DNA of 13,574 bases from an uncultured Chloroflexota bacterium (GTDB lineage Bacteria; Chloroflexota; Dehalococcoidia; UBA2979), in assembly GCA_902827055.1 (NCBI GenBank), contig CADEHD010000009.1, positions 5,106 through 18,679 on the forward strand, in the 5' to 3' direction. Positions 6,786 through 13,574 of this stretch are shown piece after piece; position 1 is the stretch's first letter, and each line of letters opens with the position of its first letter. The notes beneath the pieces are model-generated. The model worked only from the letters and a program-made list of their open reading frames with translations, made no database searches and was not told the DNA's origin. The translations under genes and the position numbers were made by a program.

Positions 6786-7384
6786 GTGGTGCCCCGTCCG
6801 AACCCTCGGGTGTTGCGCGGTGGGACTTCCTGAAGGCGTACATCAGCGACTGGCACACCGTTGGCGCGGTAGCGCCAACGAGCCGCGCCGTGGCGAGGAA
6901 GATGGCGTCCCTCGGCGGCGTGCACTACGCACGCAACATCGCCGAGTTCGGTCCCGGCACTGGCGCAATCACCCACGAGCTGCTGGCGGCGCTGCCCGCC
7001 GATGGCCGCATGTGGGCGTTCGAGGTCTACGGTCCCTTCGTCGAGCACCTCCGCAAGACGGTGCACGACGCTCGGTTCACGCTCCTCGAGCGGTCCGCGG
7101 CCGACCTCGGTGAAATCCGCCGCGCCGAGGTGCCCACCGGGTTCGACGCCGTGATCTCGTCGATTCCGTTCAGCCTCATCGGCCCCGAAGGCACCCGCGA
7201 GGTGGTCCGCGCCGTCGCGCAGAACCTCCGCCCGGGCGGCATGTTCGTAGCACTGCAATACCACCCGACGTTCCTGCGCCCGTACCTGCTCGAGGAGTTC
7301 GAGCAGGTGCGCCGCAACCCGTACCTGTGGAACATCCCCCCCACGCTGCTGCTCACCGGGCGAGGCGTCCGACGGCCGACCTGA
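6782..7384 (+). CDS. PmtA-like phospholipid N-methyltransferase (SAM-dependent)
   Basis: This is a 200-residue Rossmann-fold methyltransferase. EFGPGTGAIT (55-64) is SAM motif I, and Glu81 in WAFEVYG is the probable ribose-binding acid. VISSIPF (124-130) sits where rRNA adenine dimethylases have N-x-P-Y/F. Here the Asn is Ser, which argues against a KsgA/Erm role, and the C-terminal domain of KsgA is absent. The N-terminal VGAVAPTSRAVARKMA (27-42) is the GAvxPSSrxLAr pattern of Sinorhizobium-type phosphatidylethanolamine N-methyltransferases, which have about this length. It starts at an ATGA overlap with the PS synthase and is followed by PS decarboxylase, so phosphatidylethanolamine is the natural substrate. 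The product could be mono-, di- or trimethylated (phosphatidylcholine); sequence cannot say which. The protein has no membrane segment and probably binds the membrane peripherally. Gene symbol withheld because specificity is inferred. Confidence 0.75.
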   Translation: MSGAPSEPSGVARWDFLKAYISDWHTVGAVAPTSRAVARKMASLGGVHYARNIAEFGPGTGAITHELLAALPADGRMWAFEVYGPFVEHLRKTVHDARFTLLERSAADLGEIRRAEVPTGFDAVISSIPFSLIGPEGTREVVRAVAQNLRPGGMFVALQYHPTFLRPYLLEEFEQVRRNPYLWNIPPTLLLTGRGVRRPT

Positions 7385-8055
7385 GCAATCCTCGCTGGAG
7401 ACCCTGGACCGAGGGCGCCCCGCTGCTGCTGGGCTGCGCCGCCACGGCGCTCGTCGGGCTGCGGTATGCCTCGCCGCTCGGGCTGCTGGGGCTCGCCGGC
7501 GCCGCGAGCGTCGCCTTCGCATTCCGCGACCCAGATCGGCAGGTCGTGCGCCAGCCCGACGTGGCGCTTGCGCCCGCGGACGGCCGCATCCTGCACGTGA
7601 CCAGCGTCTACGACGACTTCTGGGAGACGGAACTGCTCGAGGTCGGCATGTTCCTCGCCCTCTGGAACGTCCACGTGCAGCGAGCTCCCCTCGCGGGTCG
7701 CGTCGTCGCTCAGCGCCGCCGTCCCGGCGGTTACAGGCCCGCGATGACGGCCGCCGCGACGCATGGCAACAACCAGCTTGCGACCTACCTCCGGACGGCC
7801 GCGGGTCCGTGCACAGTCACGCAGATCAGCGGGATCGCCGCCCGGCGCATCGTGAGCTGGGTCCACGAGGGAGAGCAACTCGCCCAGGGCGACCGCCTTG
7901 GGATGATCAAGTTCGGCTCCCAGGTCACGCTCCGCGTCCCTTCCAGCGCGCGATTGCTCGTAGACGTGGGCGAGCAGGTACGCGGCGGCATCACCCCGCT
8001 CGCTCACCTCATGCGCATCGACGACGTGCCCGAGTCCGCGTCGACGCCGCGCTGA
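7327..8055 (+). CDS. psd: phosphatidylserine decarboxylase proenzyme (small, PSD-A type)
   Basis: This is a pyruvoyl-dependent decarboxylase turning phosphatidylserine into phosphatidylethanolamine. Residue numbers are from GTG 7327 (242 aa). Two hydrophobic stretches (about 31-65) anchor it. FRDPDR (66-71), APADGR (82-87, Asp84), ALWNVHVQRAPLAG (111-124, His116) and KFGSQV (195-200) follow the small bacterial/archaeal Psd pattern. Self-cleavage is expected between Gly197 and Ser198, making Ser198 the pyruvoyl group; the usual residue after GS is Arg, here Gln. Start problem: GTG 7327 overlaps the methyltransferase by 58 bp and has no clear ribosome site. The only other candidate is CTG 7381, in a CTGA overlap with the methyltransferase stop, with family resemblance beginning just after it (WRPWTEG). 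I report the canonical codon; the true protein may be 18 residues shorter. It is the last gene of the operon. Confidence 0.87.
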   Translation: MEHPPHAAAHRARRPTADLSNPRWRPWTEGAPLLLGCAATALVGLRYASPLGLLGLAGAASVAFAFRDPDRQVVRQPDVALAPADGRILHVTSVYDDFWETELLEVGMFLALWNVHVQRAPLAGRVVAQRRRPGGYRPAMTAAATHGNNQLATYLRTAAGPCTVTQISGIAARRIVSWVHEGEQLAQGDRLGMIKFGSQVTLRVPSSARLLVDVGEQVRGGITPLAHLMRIDDVPESASTPR

Positions 8056-8094
8056 ACAACGAGCGGCGCCACCACAGACGGGGCTGATGAGGCG

Positions 8095-9405
8095 CTAGCG
8101 GTTGCGGTCGAAGACCACGCGGTCGCGGCACAGCTCCTCGATGTGGTCGTCGTCGACCCCGAAGTCCCGCAGCACCTCGACGGAGTGCTCCCCGAGGGCG
8201 GGCGCGGCACGCGGCGTCGCGGTCGGCGTCTGCGACATCTTGAGGATGGGGCCCACGACCCGCTGCGGGCCGGTCACGCTGTGCTCAAGGTGGGTGATCA
8301 TGCCGTCGGCGAGCACCTGCGGGTCATCGGCGAGCTCCTCGGGCACGCGCACCGCCGAGACCGGCACGCCGGCCTTGTCGAAGTCGGCCACCCATTCCGC
8401 CGCCGTCCTCGTGAGGAAGCGCGCGCGGATGATGCGCTTCCACTCGGCGGCCGCCTCCACCTGGCGAGGGTCCTGCGCGTTGTAGTCCGGATCGGCGTCG
8501 TAGTTCTCGTCGATCTCGAGCACGCGGCGCATGGCGTCGCGATTCGCCCGCGTCAGCGCGCCGAGGACCACCGCGCCTCCCTTTGCCCGGTAGGCGCCGT
8601 AGTACAGGCGGAAGGCCCCGGTCAGCGACGCGCCGGTGCGACGGGCCTCGAGGATCTCCTCCCAGGTCCCGCCGTCCGTGCGCACCTTGTCGATGAGCTC
8701 CATCATCGGGTCGCGGAGGATCGCGTCATGCACCGGCTCACGCATCACGGTGCCCGCGAGGAGGGACAGCGACGAACGCAGCAGGGAGGTGGTGATGAAC
8801 TGCCCCTTGCCCGTCTGGGCGCGGTGGAAGAGCGCAGCGCTGACCCCCATTGCCGCCGCGATCCCGGAGGCGATGTCGGCAATCGGCGAGGCGATCAGGT
8901 TCGGAGCGCCGTCGTCGTCGACCTTCTCGTCGAGGGCCATCAGTCCCGAGTAGGCCTGCGCGACGATGTCGGACCCGGCGCGAAACTTCTCCGGCCCCTC
9001 GTCGCCGAAGCCTGTGTTCTGCCAGTACACGAGGTCGGGCCGAATGCCGCTCAGGGTCTCGTAGTCGATGCGCAGCCGCTCGGCGACCCCGAGTCGGTAG
9101 TTGATCGTGACCACATCGGTCCGTGGCGTGAGCTTCCAGATCAGCTCCTGGCCGCGCGGGTCACTGAGGTCGACGACCAGGCTGCGCTTGCCACGGTTAA
9201 GCGCCTGGAAGCCCTTGCTCTCCCCGGGAATCGCCGAGCCGCTGCGCCGAGTCTGCTCGCCCTCGAGCGGCTCGATCTTGATGACGTCGGCACCCATGTC
9301 CGCGAGGTGCATCCCGCACACGGGCGCGGCCACGATCTGCGAGAACTCCAGCACCCGAATCCCAGCCAGCGGTCCGGTCCCCACGAGCGCCTCCTCTGCC
9401 CACAT
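8095..9405 (-). CDS. family III (CaiB/BaiF) CoA-transferase
   Basis: This is a 436-residue protein of the formyl-CoA transferase/CaiB/alpha-methylacyl-CoA racemase family. It probably moves CoA between carboxylic acids, or epimerises an acyl-CoA, in the cytosol. It opens with LAGIRVLEFSQIVAAPVCGM and LADMGADVIKIEP (family signature, about 13-46), continues with NRGKRSLVVDL (70-80), and has GFGDEGPEKFRAGSDIVAQA (132-150). The catalytic Asp is expected to be Asp177 in PIADIASG, followed by ALFHRAQTGKGQ (191-202). The C-terminal half carries AVRVPEELADDPQVLADGM. The length is slightly above the usual 400. The ATG is fixed by GAGGTGA (9412-9418), 6 nt upstream. It lies 61 bp after the fusion-protein gene on the same strand, so co-transcription is possible. 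A TACCAT (9432-9437, minus strand) may instead give it its own promoter. Nothing nearby indicates its acyl substrate. Confidence 0.9.
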   Translation of the reverse strand: MWAEEALVGTGPLAGIRVLEFSQIVAAPVCGMHLADMGADVIKIEPLEGEQTRRSGSAIPGESKGFQALNRGKRSLVVDLSDPRGQELIWKLTPRTDVVTINYRLGVAERLRIDYETLSGIRPDLVYWQNTGFGDEGPEKFRAGSDIVAQAYSGLMALDEKVDDDGAPNLIASPIADIASGIAAAMGVSAALFHRAQTGKGQFITTSLLRSSLSLLAGTVMREPVHDAILRDPMMELIDKVRTDGGTWEEILEARRTGASLTGAFRLYYGAYRAKGGAVVLGALTRANRDAMRRVLEIDENYDADPDYNAQDPRQVEAAAEWKRIIRARFLTRTAAEWVADFDKAGVPVSAVRVPEELADDPQVLADGMITHLEHSVTGPQRVVGPILKMSQTPTATPRAAPALGEHSVEVLRDFGVDDDHIEELCRDRVVFDRNR

Positions 9406-9411
9406 CCGTTG

Positions 9412-9437
9412 TCACCTCGTACGTGGTGCGGATGGTA
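9412..9437 (-). promoter_or_regulatory. ribosome binding site and weak -10 candidate before the CoA-transferase
   Basis: The minus strand shows TACCAT (9432-9437) and GAGGTGA (9412-9418), the latter 6 nt before ATG 9405. The ribosome site is strong. The -10 is weak, with no -35 recognised. Confidence 0.35.
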
Positions 9438-9466
9438 ACGGGCAGAGGCGGATCTCGCTCACCGAA

Positions 9467-11077
9467 TCAGCGCGGGGTCGCGTCCTTCACCGCAACGGGC
9501 TGACCGTCGCGGACCTGGCTGACCCCGACGACGATCACCTGCTCGCCGCGGGTGAGCCCCTCGAGGACCTCGACGCTTTCCGCCGAGGTGATGCCGGTCC
9601 GCACGGGCCGCAACGCCGCCTTGCCGTCCTTGACCACCAGGACCGCAGGCTTGCCGTCGAGGGTGGTGGTCATCGCTGCGGCAGGCACGTTGAGGGCCGC
9701 GTCCTTCGCGGCCGTCACCAGCGTGACGGCCGCGTACATGCCGGGCTTGAGCAGGCGCTCCGGGTCATCGGCGCGCACCTTGAGCTCGAAGGTGTGGGTG
9801 CGAGGGTCGCCCGTCGGCGCCACCGAGTCGACTCGCGCCGTGAACACCCGTCCGGGATACGCACCCACGGAGAGCTCGGCGGGAATGCCAACTTTGACCT
9901 CGTTCAGCCGCGCCTCGTCGACGGTGAGCGCCACCTCGACGTCCTTGGCGATCAGCGCCACCACCGGCACGCCGGGGTTCACGAGGCCACCCACCTCCAC
10001 GAGGACGTTCGAGACCACGCCATCGAAGGGGGCGCGCACGATGGTGTCCTCCACCGCGATCCGAGCCAGGTCCGCCTGGGCCAGGGCCTGCGAGATGCCG
10101 GCATTCGCGCCTGCCAGGTCGGCGTCCGTGTACGGCTTGAGGCGCGTGTCGAGGCCCGCGCGCGCCTGGTCCACGGTCGAGCGCGCGGCTGCGAGATCGG
10201 CAGCCGACGGGTTGAGGAGCGTCTGGCGGCGGCTCTTCGCGACCTCGAGACCATTGCGAGCGGTGGACTCGCCGGACAGCGCGGCGATGTAGGCCCCGTT
10301 CGTCTCGAGGATCGCAATCGCGCGCTGCCCGTTGGGACCGAGCGGGTCGGTGAACCGCGACGAGAGCGACTCCTCGAGGTCCTTGATCTGGGCCTGGTTG
10401 AGCGGGAGTTCGTCGATCTCACCACAGGCGATACCGAACTTGAGGTAGGCATCGCAGTAGAGCCAGATCTGCGCCGTGAGCGCCGACTTCGCCCGCTCCG
10501 CCGCTCCGCGTGCGTTCTCCACGGCCTTCTCCGCCGAGCTGACGGCGGCGTCCGCCTCGAGGCGCGCCGCGTCCGTGGGGAAGACGAGCTGGTTGTAGCG
10601 CGCCTCGGCAGCCGCGAGGCCGGACCGCGCAGCATCGATGTCCTGCGGCTTCACTGAGGAGGTGACCTGGAGGCTCCGCGCCTGGGCGCCCTCGACGCCT
10701 GCCTGCGCCTGCCGCAGCTGCGCGCGCTGCATCGCGCCATCGAGGACGACGAGCGCATCCCCGGCACGCACCACCGACCCCACGTCGACGGGACGCTCGA
10801 GGACCAGCCCTGACGCTCGCGCAGAGACCGTCGCCTGGTGCAGCGCGTCCACGTTGCCGGAGTACGTCAGCGTCGAGCGGACGGGCCCGGTCTTCGCCTC
10901 GACGGCCTGCACGGGCACGGCCACCGCCTCTTGCGCGCCAACCGACTCGGTCGGGCTCGACTCGCCCCCCCTCGAGAAGAGCGCGACGAGCGCGATGGCG
11001 ACGAGCCCAAGTCCCGTCAGGAACAGCACCCCTCGAGTGCGGCCCGGCCGCGCTCGGTCCAGCGTGGCTGCAGTCAT
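9467..11077 (-). CDS. RND efflux periplasmic adaptor / membrane-fusion protein with long helical hairpin
   Basis: This is a 536-residue HlyD/AcrA-type adaptor linking an RND transporter to the outside. An N-terminal membrane anchor (about 16-34) is followed by the first half of a lipoyl-like domain (TVSARASGLVLERPVDVGSV). An Ala/Gln/Glu-rich helical hairpin runs from about 115 to 345. The second lipoyl half is IVRAPFDGVVSNVLVEVGG (about 346-364), the beta-barrel (VDEARLNEVKVGIPAELSV) and membrane-proximal part (LLKPGMYAAVTLV) follow, and it ends with a GLTRGEQVIVVG motif. The hairpin is around 230 residues, far longer than in AcrA-like proteins, and has two cysteines (208, 218) near its middle. 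I chose the ATG at 11077 because AGGGGG (11087-11092) is 9 nt upstream; ATG 11086 and GTG 11110 are alternatives. The RND transporter lies 109 bp upstream on the same strand. No outer-membrane channel gene is in view. Confidence 0.87.
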   Translation of the reverse strand: MTAATLDRARPGRTRGVLFLTGLGLVAIALVALFSRGGESSPTESVGAQEAVAVPVQAVEAKTGPVRSTLTYSGNVDALHQATVSARASGLVLERPVDVGSVVRAGDALVVLDGAMQRAQLRQAQAGVEGAQARSLQVTSSVKPQDIDAARSGLAAAEARYNQLVFPTDAARLEADAAVSSAEKAVENARGAAERAKSALTAQIWLYCDAYLKFGIACGEIDELPLNQAQIKDLEESLSSRFTDPLGPNGQRAIAILETNGAYIAALSGESTARNGLEVAKSRRQTLLNPSAADLAAARSTVDQARAGLDTRLKPYTDADLAGANAGISQALAQADLARIAVEDTIVRAPFDGVVSNVLVEVGGLVNPGVPVVALIAKDVEVALTVDEARLNEVKVGIPAELSVGAYPGRVFTARVDSVAPTGDPRTHTFELKVRADDPERLLKPGMYAAVTLVTAAKDAALNVPAAAMTTTLDGKPAVLVVKDGKAALRPVRTGITSAESVEVLEGLTRGEQVIVVGVSQVRDGQPVAVKDATPR

Positions 11078-11086
11078 GAAGCGCAT

Positions 11087-11092
11087 CCCCCT
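11087..11092 (-). promoter_or_regulatory. ribosome binding site deciding the fusion-protein start
   Basis: AGGGGG on the minus strand, 9 nt before ATG 11077. It directly abuts ATG 11086, so it cannot serve that codon, which favours the shorter product. Confidence 0.5.
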
Positions 11093-11156
11093 GATCGCAC
11101 AACGTTGCACAGGCGCAGCACGCGTCGCGCGCGCGCCGAGTCAGCAAGCTTGGCCA

Positions 11157-11184
11157 GCATCGTCACTATTGTTCGCATCGTCAC
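11157..11184. repeat. pair of 10-bp direct repeats between the efflux genes
   Basis: GCATCGTCAC occurs at 11157-11166 and 11175-11184, an 18-bp period that puts both copies on nearly the same DNA face. The pair sits between the transporter stop (11187) and the fusion-protein start (11077), about 80 bp before the latter. The palindrome CAACGTTG (11100-11107) lies closer to the start. These could be regulator sites for an internal promoter, but may also be chance in GC-rich DNA. Confidence 0.35.
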
Positions 11185-11186
11185 CA

Positions 11187-13574
11187 TCAGGCGCCGTCGC
11201 CTGAATCGCCCGCCTGCGGGACGTGAGCCGGAGGTCGCTCCGGGAACAGCGCCAGGACGCCCGTGACACGCAGGATGCGCCCCACAAGGCCCGGCACCGA
11301 GTCAAACAGCGAGTACACCACCGGAATCAGCAGCAGCGTCAGCAGCGTCGACGAAATGACGCCGCCGAGGACCGTCGCCGCGAGGGGCGCACGGAGCTCG
11401 GTGCCCTCGCCCAGCCCAAGCGCGGTCGGGAAGAGCGCGAGGGCGATCGTGATGCTCGTCATGAGGATGGGGCGCAACCGCGCGGGCCCCGCCTCGAGGA
11501 GCGCCTCGGCGGTCGACATGCCGCGCTCGATGTTGTGGTTCGTGCGATCGACCAGCAGGATGCCGTTCTTGATCGCCAGTCCGACGAGCAGGATGAGACC
11601 GATCATCGAGAACACGCTGAACGTGTAGCCGAACACGAGCAACCCGAACATCGCGCCGGCCACGGCGACCGGCAGCGAGAACAGGATGACGAGCGGGTCG
11701 GTGAACGAGTTGTAGAGCACCGCCATGAGCAGATACGCGAGCAAGATCGAGGCACCGAGAGCGGTGAACAGGTCACCGAACGCCTCGGCCTGGTCCTCGC
11801 CGCCACCGGCGATCTCCACCGTGTAGCCGGGAGGCGCCTCGCTCGACAGCCGTGTGATCGCGGCGTTCACACCGGGCAGCACCTCGCTCAACACGGTGCC
11901 GCCCTGCAGGTCGGCACCCACGGTGACCACGCGCTCACGATCGAACCGACTGATCTGCGCGGGTCCGGAGACCTCCGAGATCGTCGCGATCTGGCGGAGG
12001 AGCACAGTCTGGCCGGTCAGCGTCTGCACGGGCAGGTCACCCAGTCGCGCCACATCGATGCGCGCATCGGACGCGAGCTGCAACCGCACGTCCTGGAGCG
12101 TCCCGTCCTCTTTCTGGAACTTCGTAGCGACCACGCCCGCGAAGGCCGTGCGCACGCTCAGGCCCAGCGACGCAGCGTTCACGCCGAGGTCTGCGGCCCG
12201 CTCGGCATCCACCTTGATCGAGAGCTGCGGTTGTCCCGTCGGCGCGCCGTTCTTGATGTTGATCAGCCCCGGCACCTGCTCGAGGGCGGTCTGTGCCTCG
12301 GTCGCCAGCGTGGTGAGCGTGTCGAACTCCGGTCCACTGATCCGGATCGCGGCGGGCTGCTGCTCGGCGCCGGGGCCGCCGCCCTGGATGCCTGCCGTGA
12401 CCTTCGCCCCGGGGATCGACTTCAGCCGCTCACGCGTCTCCTCCAGGACTTCGAAGACGGTCCGGCGGCCCGTGTCCAGCGGCGCCAGCTCGACGACGAC
12501 GGTGCCGAACCGCGACTGCCCGCCCCCTCCGCCGAGGAGACTCACGCCGACAGACGCGGTCACACGGGTGATGTCGGGAATGCCGAGCAGGGTCTCCTCG
12601 ACGTTCGCCATGATCGCGTTGTGGGCGGCCAGCGAGGTGCCGGGGGGCGCCTCGGTGCTCACGATGAAGAAGCCCTCGTCCGTCTCGGGCACGAACTCCA
12701 CGGCCACGGCGCCCGTCGTCACGAGCGAAATCCCAAGGACGAGCGAGATGAAGGCACCGATGCACACCACAAGTCGATTGCGCAGCGACCAGATGAGTGT
12801 CGAGCGGTACGCGTTCTCGAGACCCGCGAACTTGTGGTCCCACCAGCGCCCGAATCGCGACATGAGGCCATCGCCGGTCTTGTTCTCCGCCTTGAGGAGC
12901 CGGGCCGCGAGCATCGGCGTCAGCGTGAACGAGACGAACAGCGACGTCAGCGTGGCGCCCGCGATCGTGAAGCCGAATTCGCGGAAGAAGCCCCCGACCT
13001 GCCCGCTGACCAGGCCCGTCGGCGCGAACACAACGACGTCCACGAGCGTGATCGCGACCGCCGCAAGGCCGATCTCGGCACGACCGTTGAGCGCTGCCTC
13101 GAACGGATCCTCGCCTCTCCCGAGGTGGCGCAGGATGTTCTCGAGCACCACGATCGAGTCGTCCACCAGGATGCCGATGGTCAGCGTCAACCCGAGCATG
13201 CTCAGGAAGTTGAGGCTGAACCCCATCAGCTCCATGAGGAGGAACGTGGTCAGCAGCGTCGTCGGGATCGAGAGCAGCACGATCGCCGCTGCGCGCACCT
13301 CGTGCAGGAAGAGCAGCAGCACAATCGCGGTCAGGAATACCGCGACGATGAGCTCGTCCTGGATGCCCCCCAGCGCGTTCTTGATGAACGGCGTGGCGTC
13401 ACTCACGACGAGCAGCTCGGACGTGGGAGGCAGCTCAGCACGGAGTCCGTCGAGCTTCGAGCGCACCGTGTCGGTCACGTCCGTCAGGTTGGTCCCAGTG
13501 CTCTGCGCGAGGGTGATCAGGATCGCCTGCTCCTTGTTGGAGCGGGTGAACTGCGTCTCCTCGGTTGCGGAGCG
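11187..13574 (-). CDS. RND (HAE1/AcrB-type) efflux transporter, N-terminus cut by window edge
   Basis: Here 795 C-terminal residues are visible, read in frame from the right edge. About 250 residues are missing compared with the usual ~1,040. The visible part starts in the first porter domain (SNKEQAILITLAQSTGTNLTD), then TM2-TM6. TM4 holds the proton-relay pair in GILVDDSIVVLENI, matching Asp407/Asp408 of AcrB. The second porter region has Gly-rich GGGGGQSRFGTVVVEL and EQQPAAIRISGPEF. The final TM bundle contains LLVGLAIKNGILLVDRTNHN, with the relay Lys matching Lys940. All of this indicates an active H+-driven exporter of hydrophobic compounds. The GTG at 13478 is internal to the domain and not the start. 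The fusion-protein gene follows after 109 bp. A heavy-metal (CzcA) type is less likely because the TM4 motif and overall pattern are HAE-like. Substrates are unknown. Confidence 0.93.
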   Translation of the reverse strand, partial: RSATEETQFTRSNKEQAILITLAQSTGTNLTDVTDTVRSKLDGLRAELPPTSELLVVSDATPFIKNALGGIQDELIVAVFLTAIVLLLFLHEVRAAAIVLLSIPTTLLTTFLLMELMGFSLNFLSMLGLTLTIGILVDDSIVVLENILRHLGRGEDPFEAALNGRAEIGLAAVAITLVDVVVFAPTGLVSGQVGGFFREFGFTIAGATLTSLFVSFTLTPMLAARLLKAENKTGDGLMSRFGRWWDHKFAGLENAYRSTLIWSLRNRLVVCIGAFISLVLGISLVTTGAVAVEFVPETDEGFFIVSTEAPPGTSLAAHNAIMANVEETLLGIPDITRVTASVGVSLLGGGGGQSRFGTVVVELAPLDTGRRTVFEVLEETRERLKSIPGAKVTAGIQGGGPGAEQQPAAIRISGPEFDTLTTLATEAQTALEQVPGLINIKNGAPTGQPQLSIKVDAERAADLGVNAASLGLSVRTAFAGVVATKFQKEDGTLQDVRLQLASDARIDVARLGDLPVQTLTGQTVLLRQIATISEVSGPAQISRFDRERVVTVGADLQGGTVLSEVLPGVNAAITRLSSEAPPGYTVEIAGGGEDQAEAFGDLFTALGASILLAYLLMAVLYNSFTDPLVILFSLPVAVAGAMFGLLVFGYTFSVFSMIGLILLVGLAIKNGILLVDRTNHNIERGMSTAEALLEAGPARLRPILMTSITIALALFPTALGLGEGTELRAPLAATVLGGVISSTLLTLLLIPVVYSLFDSVPGLVGRILRVTGVLALFPERPPAHVPQAGDSGDGA

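Noticed and set aside
6782..7384. rRNA adenine dimethylase (KsgA/Erm) identity for the methyltransferase
   Set aside because: The N-x-P-Y/F motif has Ser in place of Asn, the C-terminal domain is absent, and gene order points to a phospholipid substrate.
8143..10657. Long plus-strand open frames opposite the CoA-transferase and the adaptor gene
   Set aside because: Compositionally biased (His/Arg/Val-rich) translations without motifs or ribosome sites; shadows of well-supported minus-strand genes.
11118..11142. CG-alternating stretch as a possible structural element
   Set aside because: Short and imperfect, within normal variation for this base composition.

Overview
This is a GC-rich stretch of bacterial chromosome carrying ten protein-coding genes (two cut by the window edges) on both strands. 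There is no RNA gene, CRISPR array, insertion sequence or phage gene that I can support. Overlapping start/stop codons, frequent GTG starts and uniformly high GC suggest a high-GC environmental bacterium. The bifunctional PGI/PMI-type isomerase and the protein styles would fit Chloroflexota or Actinomycetota, but no marker gene is present and this placement is only a guess.

Layout. (1) Positions 1-3464, minus strand: a translationally coupled run, in transcription order, of a GT39-like membrane glycosyltransferase, a secreted and membrane-anchored phospholipase C/acid phosphatase-family protein, and a secreted GH99-like glycosidase cut by the left edge. (2) Positions 3465-3827: a 363-bp divergent control region. 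(3) Positions 3828-4808, plus strand: a mannose-1-phosphate guanylyltransferase-like nucleotidyltransferase. It converges with a minus-strand bifunctional phosphoglucose/phosphomannose isomerase (4860-5903). Together they cover two of the three steps from fructose-6-phosphate to GDP-mannose; the phosphomannomutase is not in the window. (4) Positions 5904-6098: a 195-bp divergent promoter region. (5) Positions 6099-8055, plus strand: a tight three-gene phospholipid operon of phosphatidylserine synthase, a PmtA-like phospholipid N-methyltransferase and a small phosphatidylserine decarboxylase. This is a complete predicted route from CDP-diacylglycerol to phosphatidylethanolamine and on to methylated derivatives, possibly phosphatidylcholine. 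(6) Positions 8095-9405, minus strand: a family III (CaiB/BaiF) CoA-transferase. (7) Positions 9467-13574, minus strand: an RND (HAE1/AcrB-type) efflux transporter lacking its N-terminus at the right edge, followed by its membrane-fusion protein.

How they work together. Regions 1-5 read as a cell-envelope neighbourhood: sugar-nucleotide supply, lipid-linked glycosyl transfer outside the membrane, surface hydrolases and head-group lipid synthesis. The CoA-transferase looks unrelated. The efflux pair is probably a separate operon. I see no obviously new defence or mobile system. The points most worth a second look are the compact PE/PC operon, the altered metal-site residues in the phospholipase-like protein, the very long hairpin with two cysteines in the fusion protein, and the paired promoter-like motifs.
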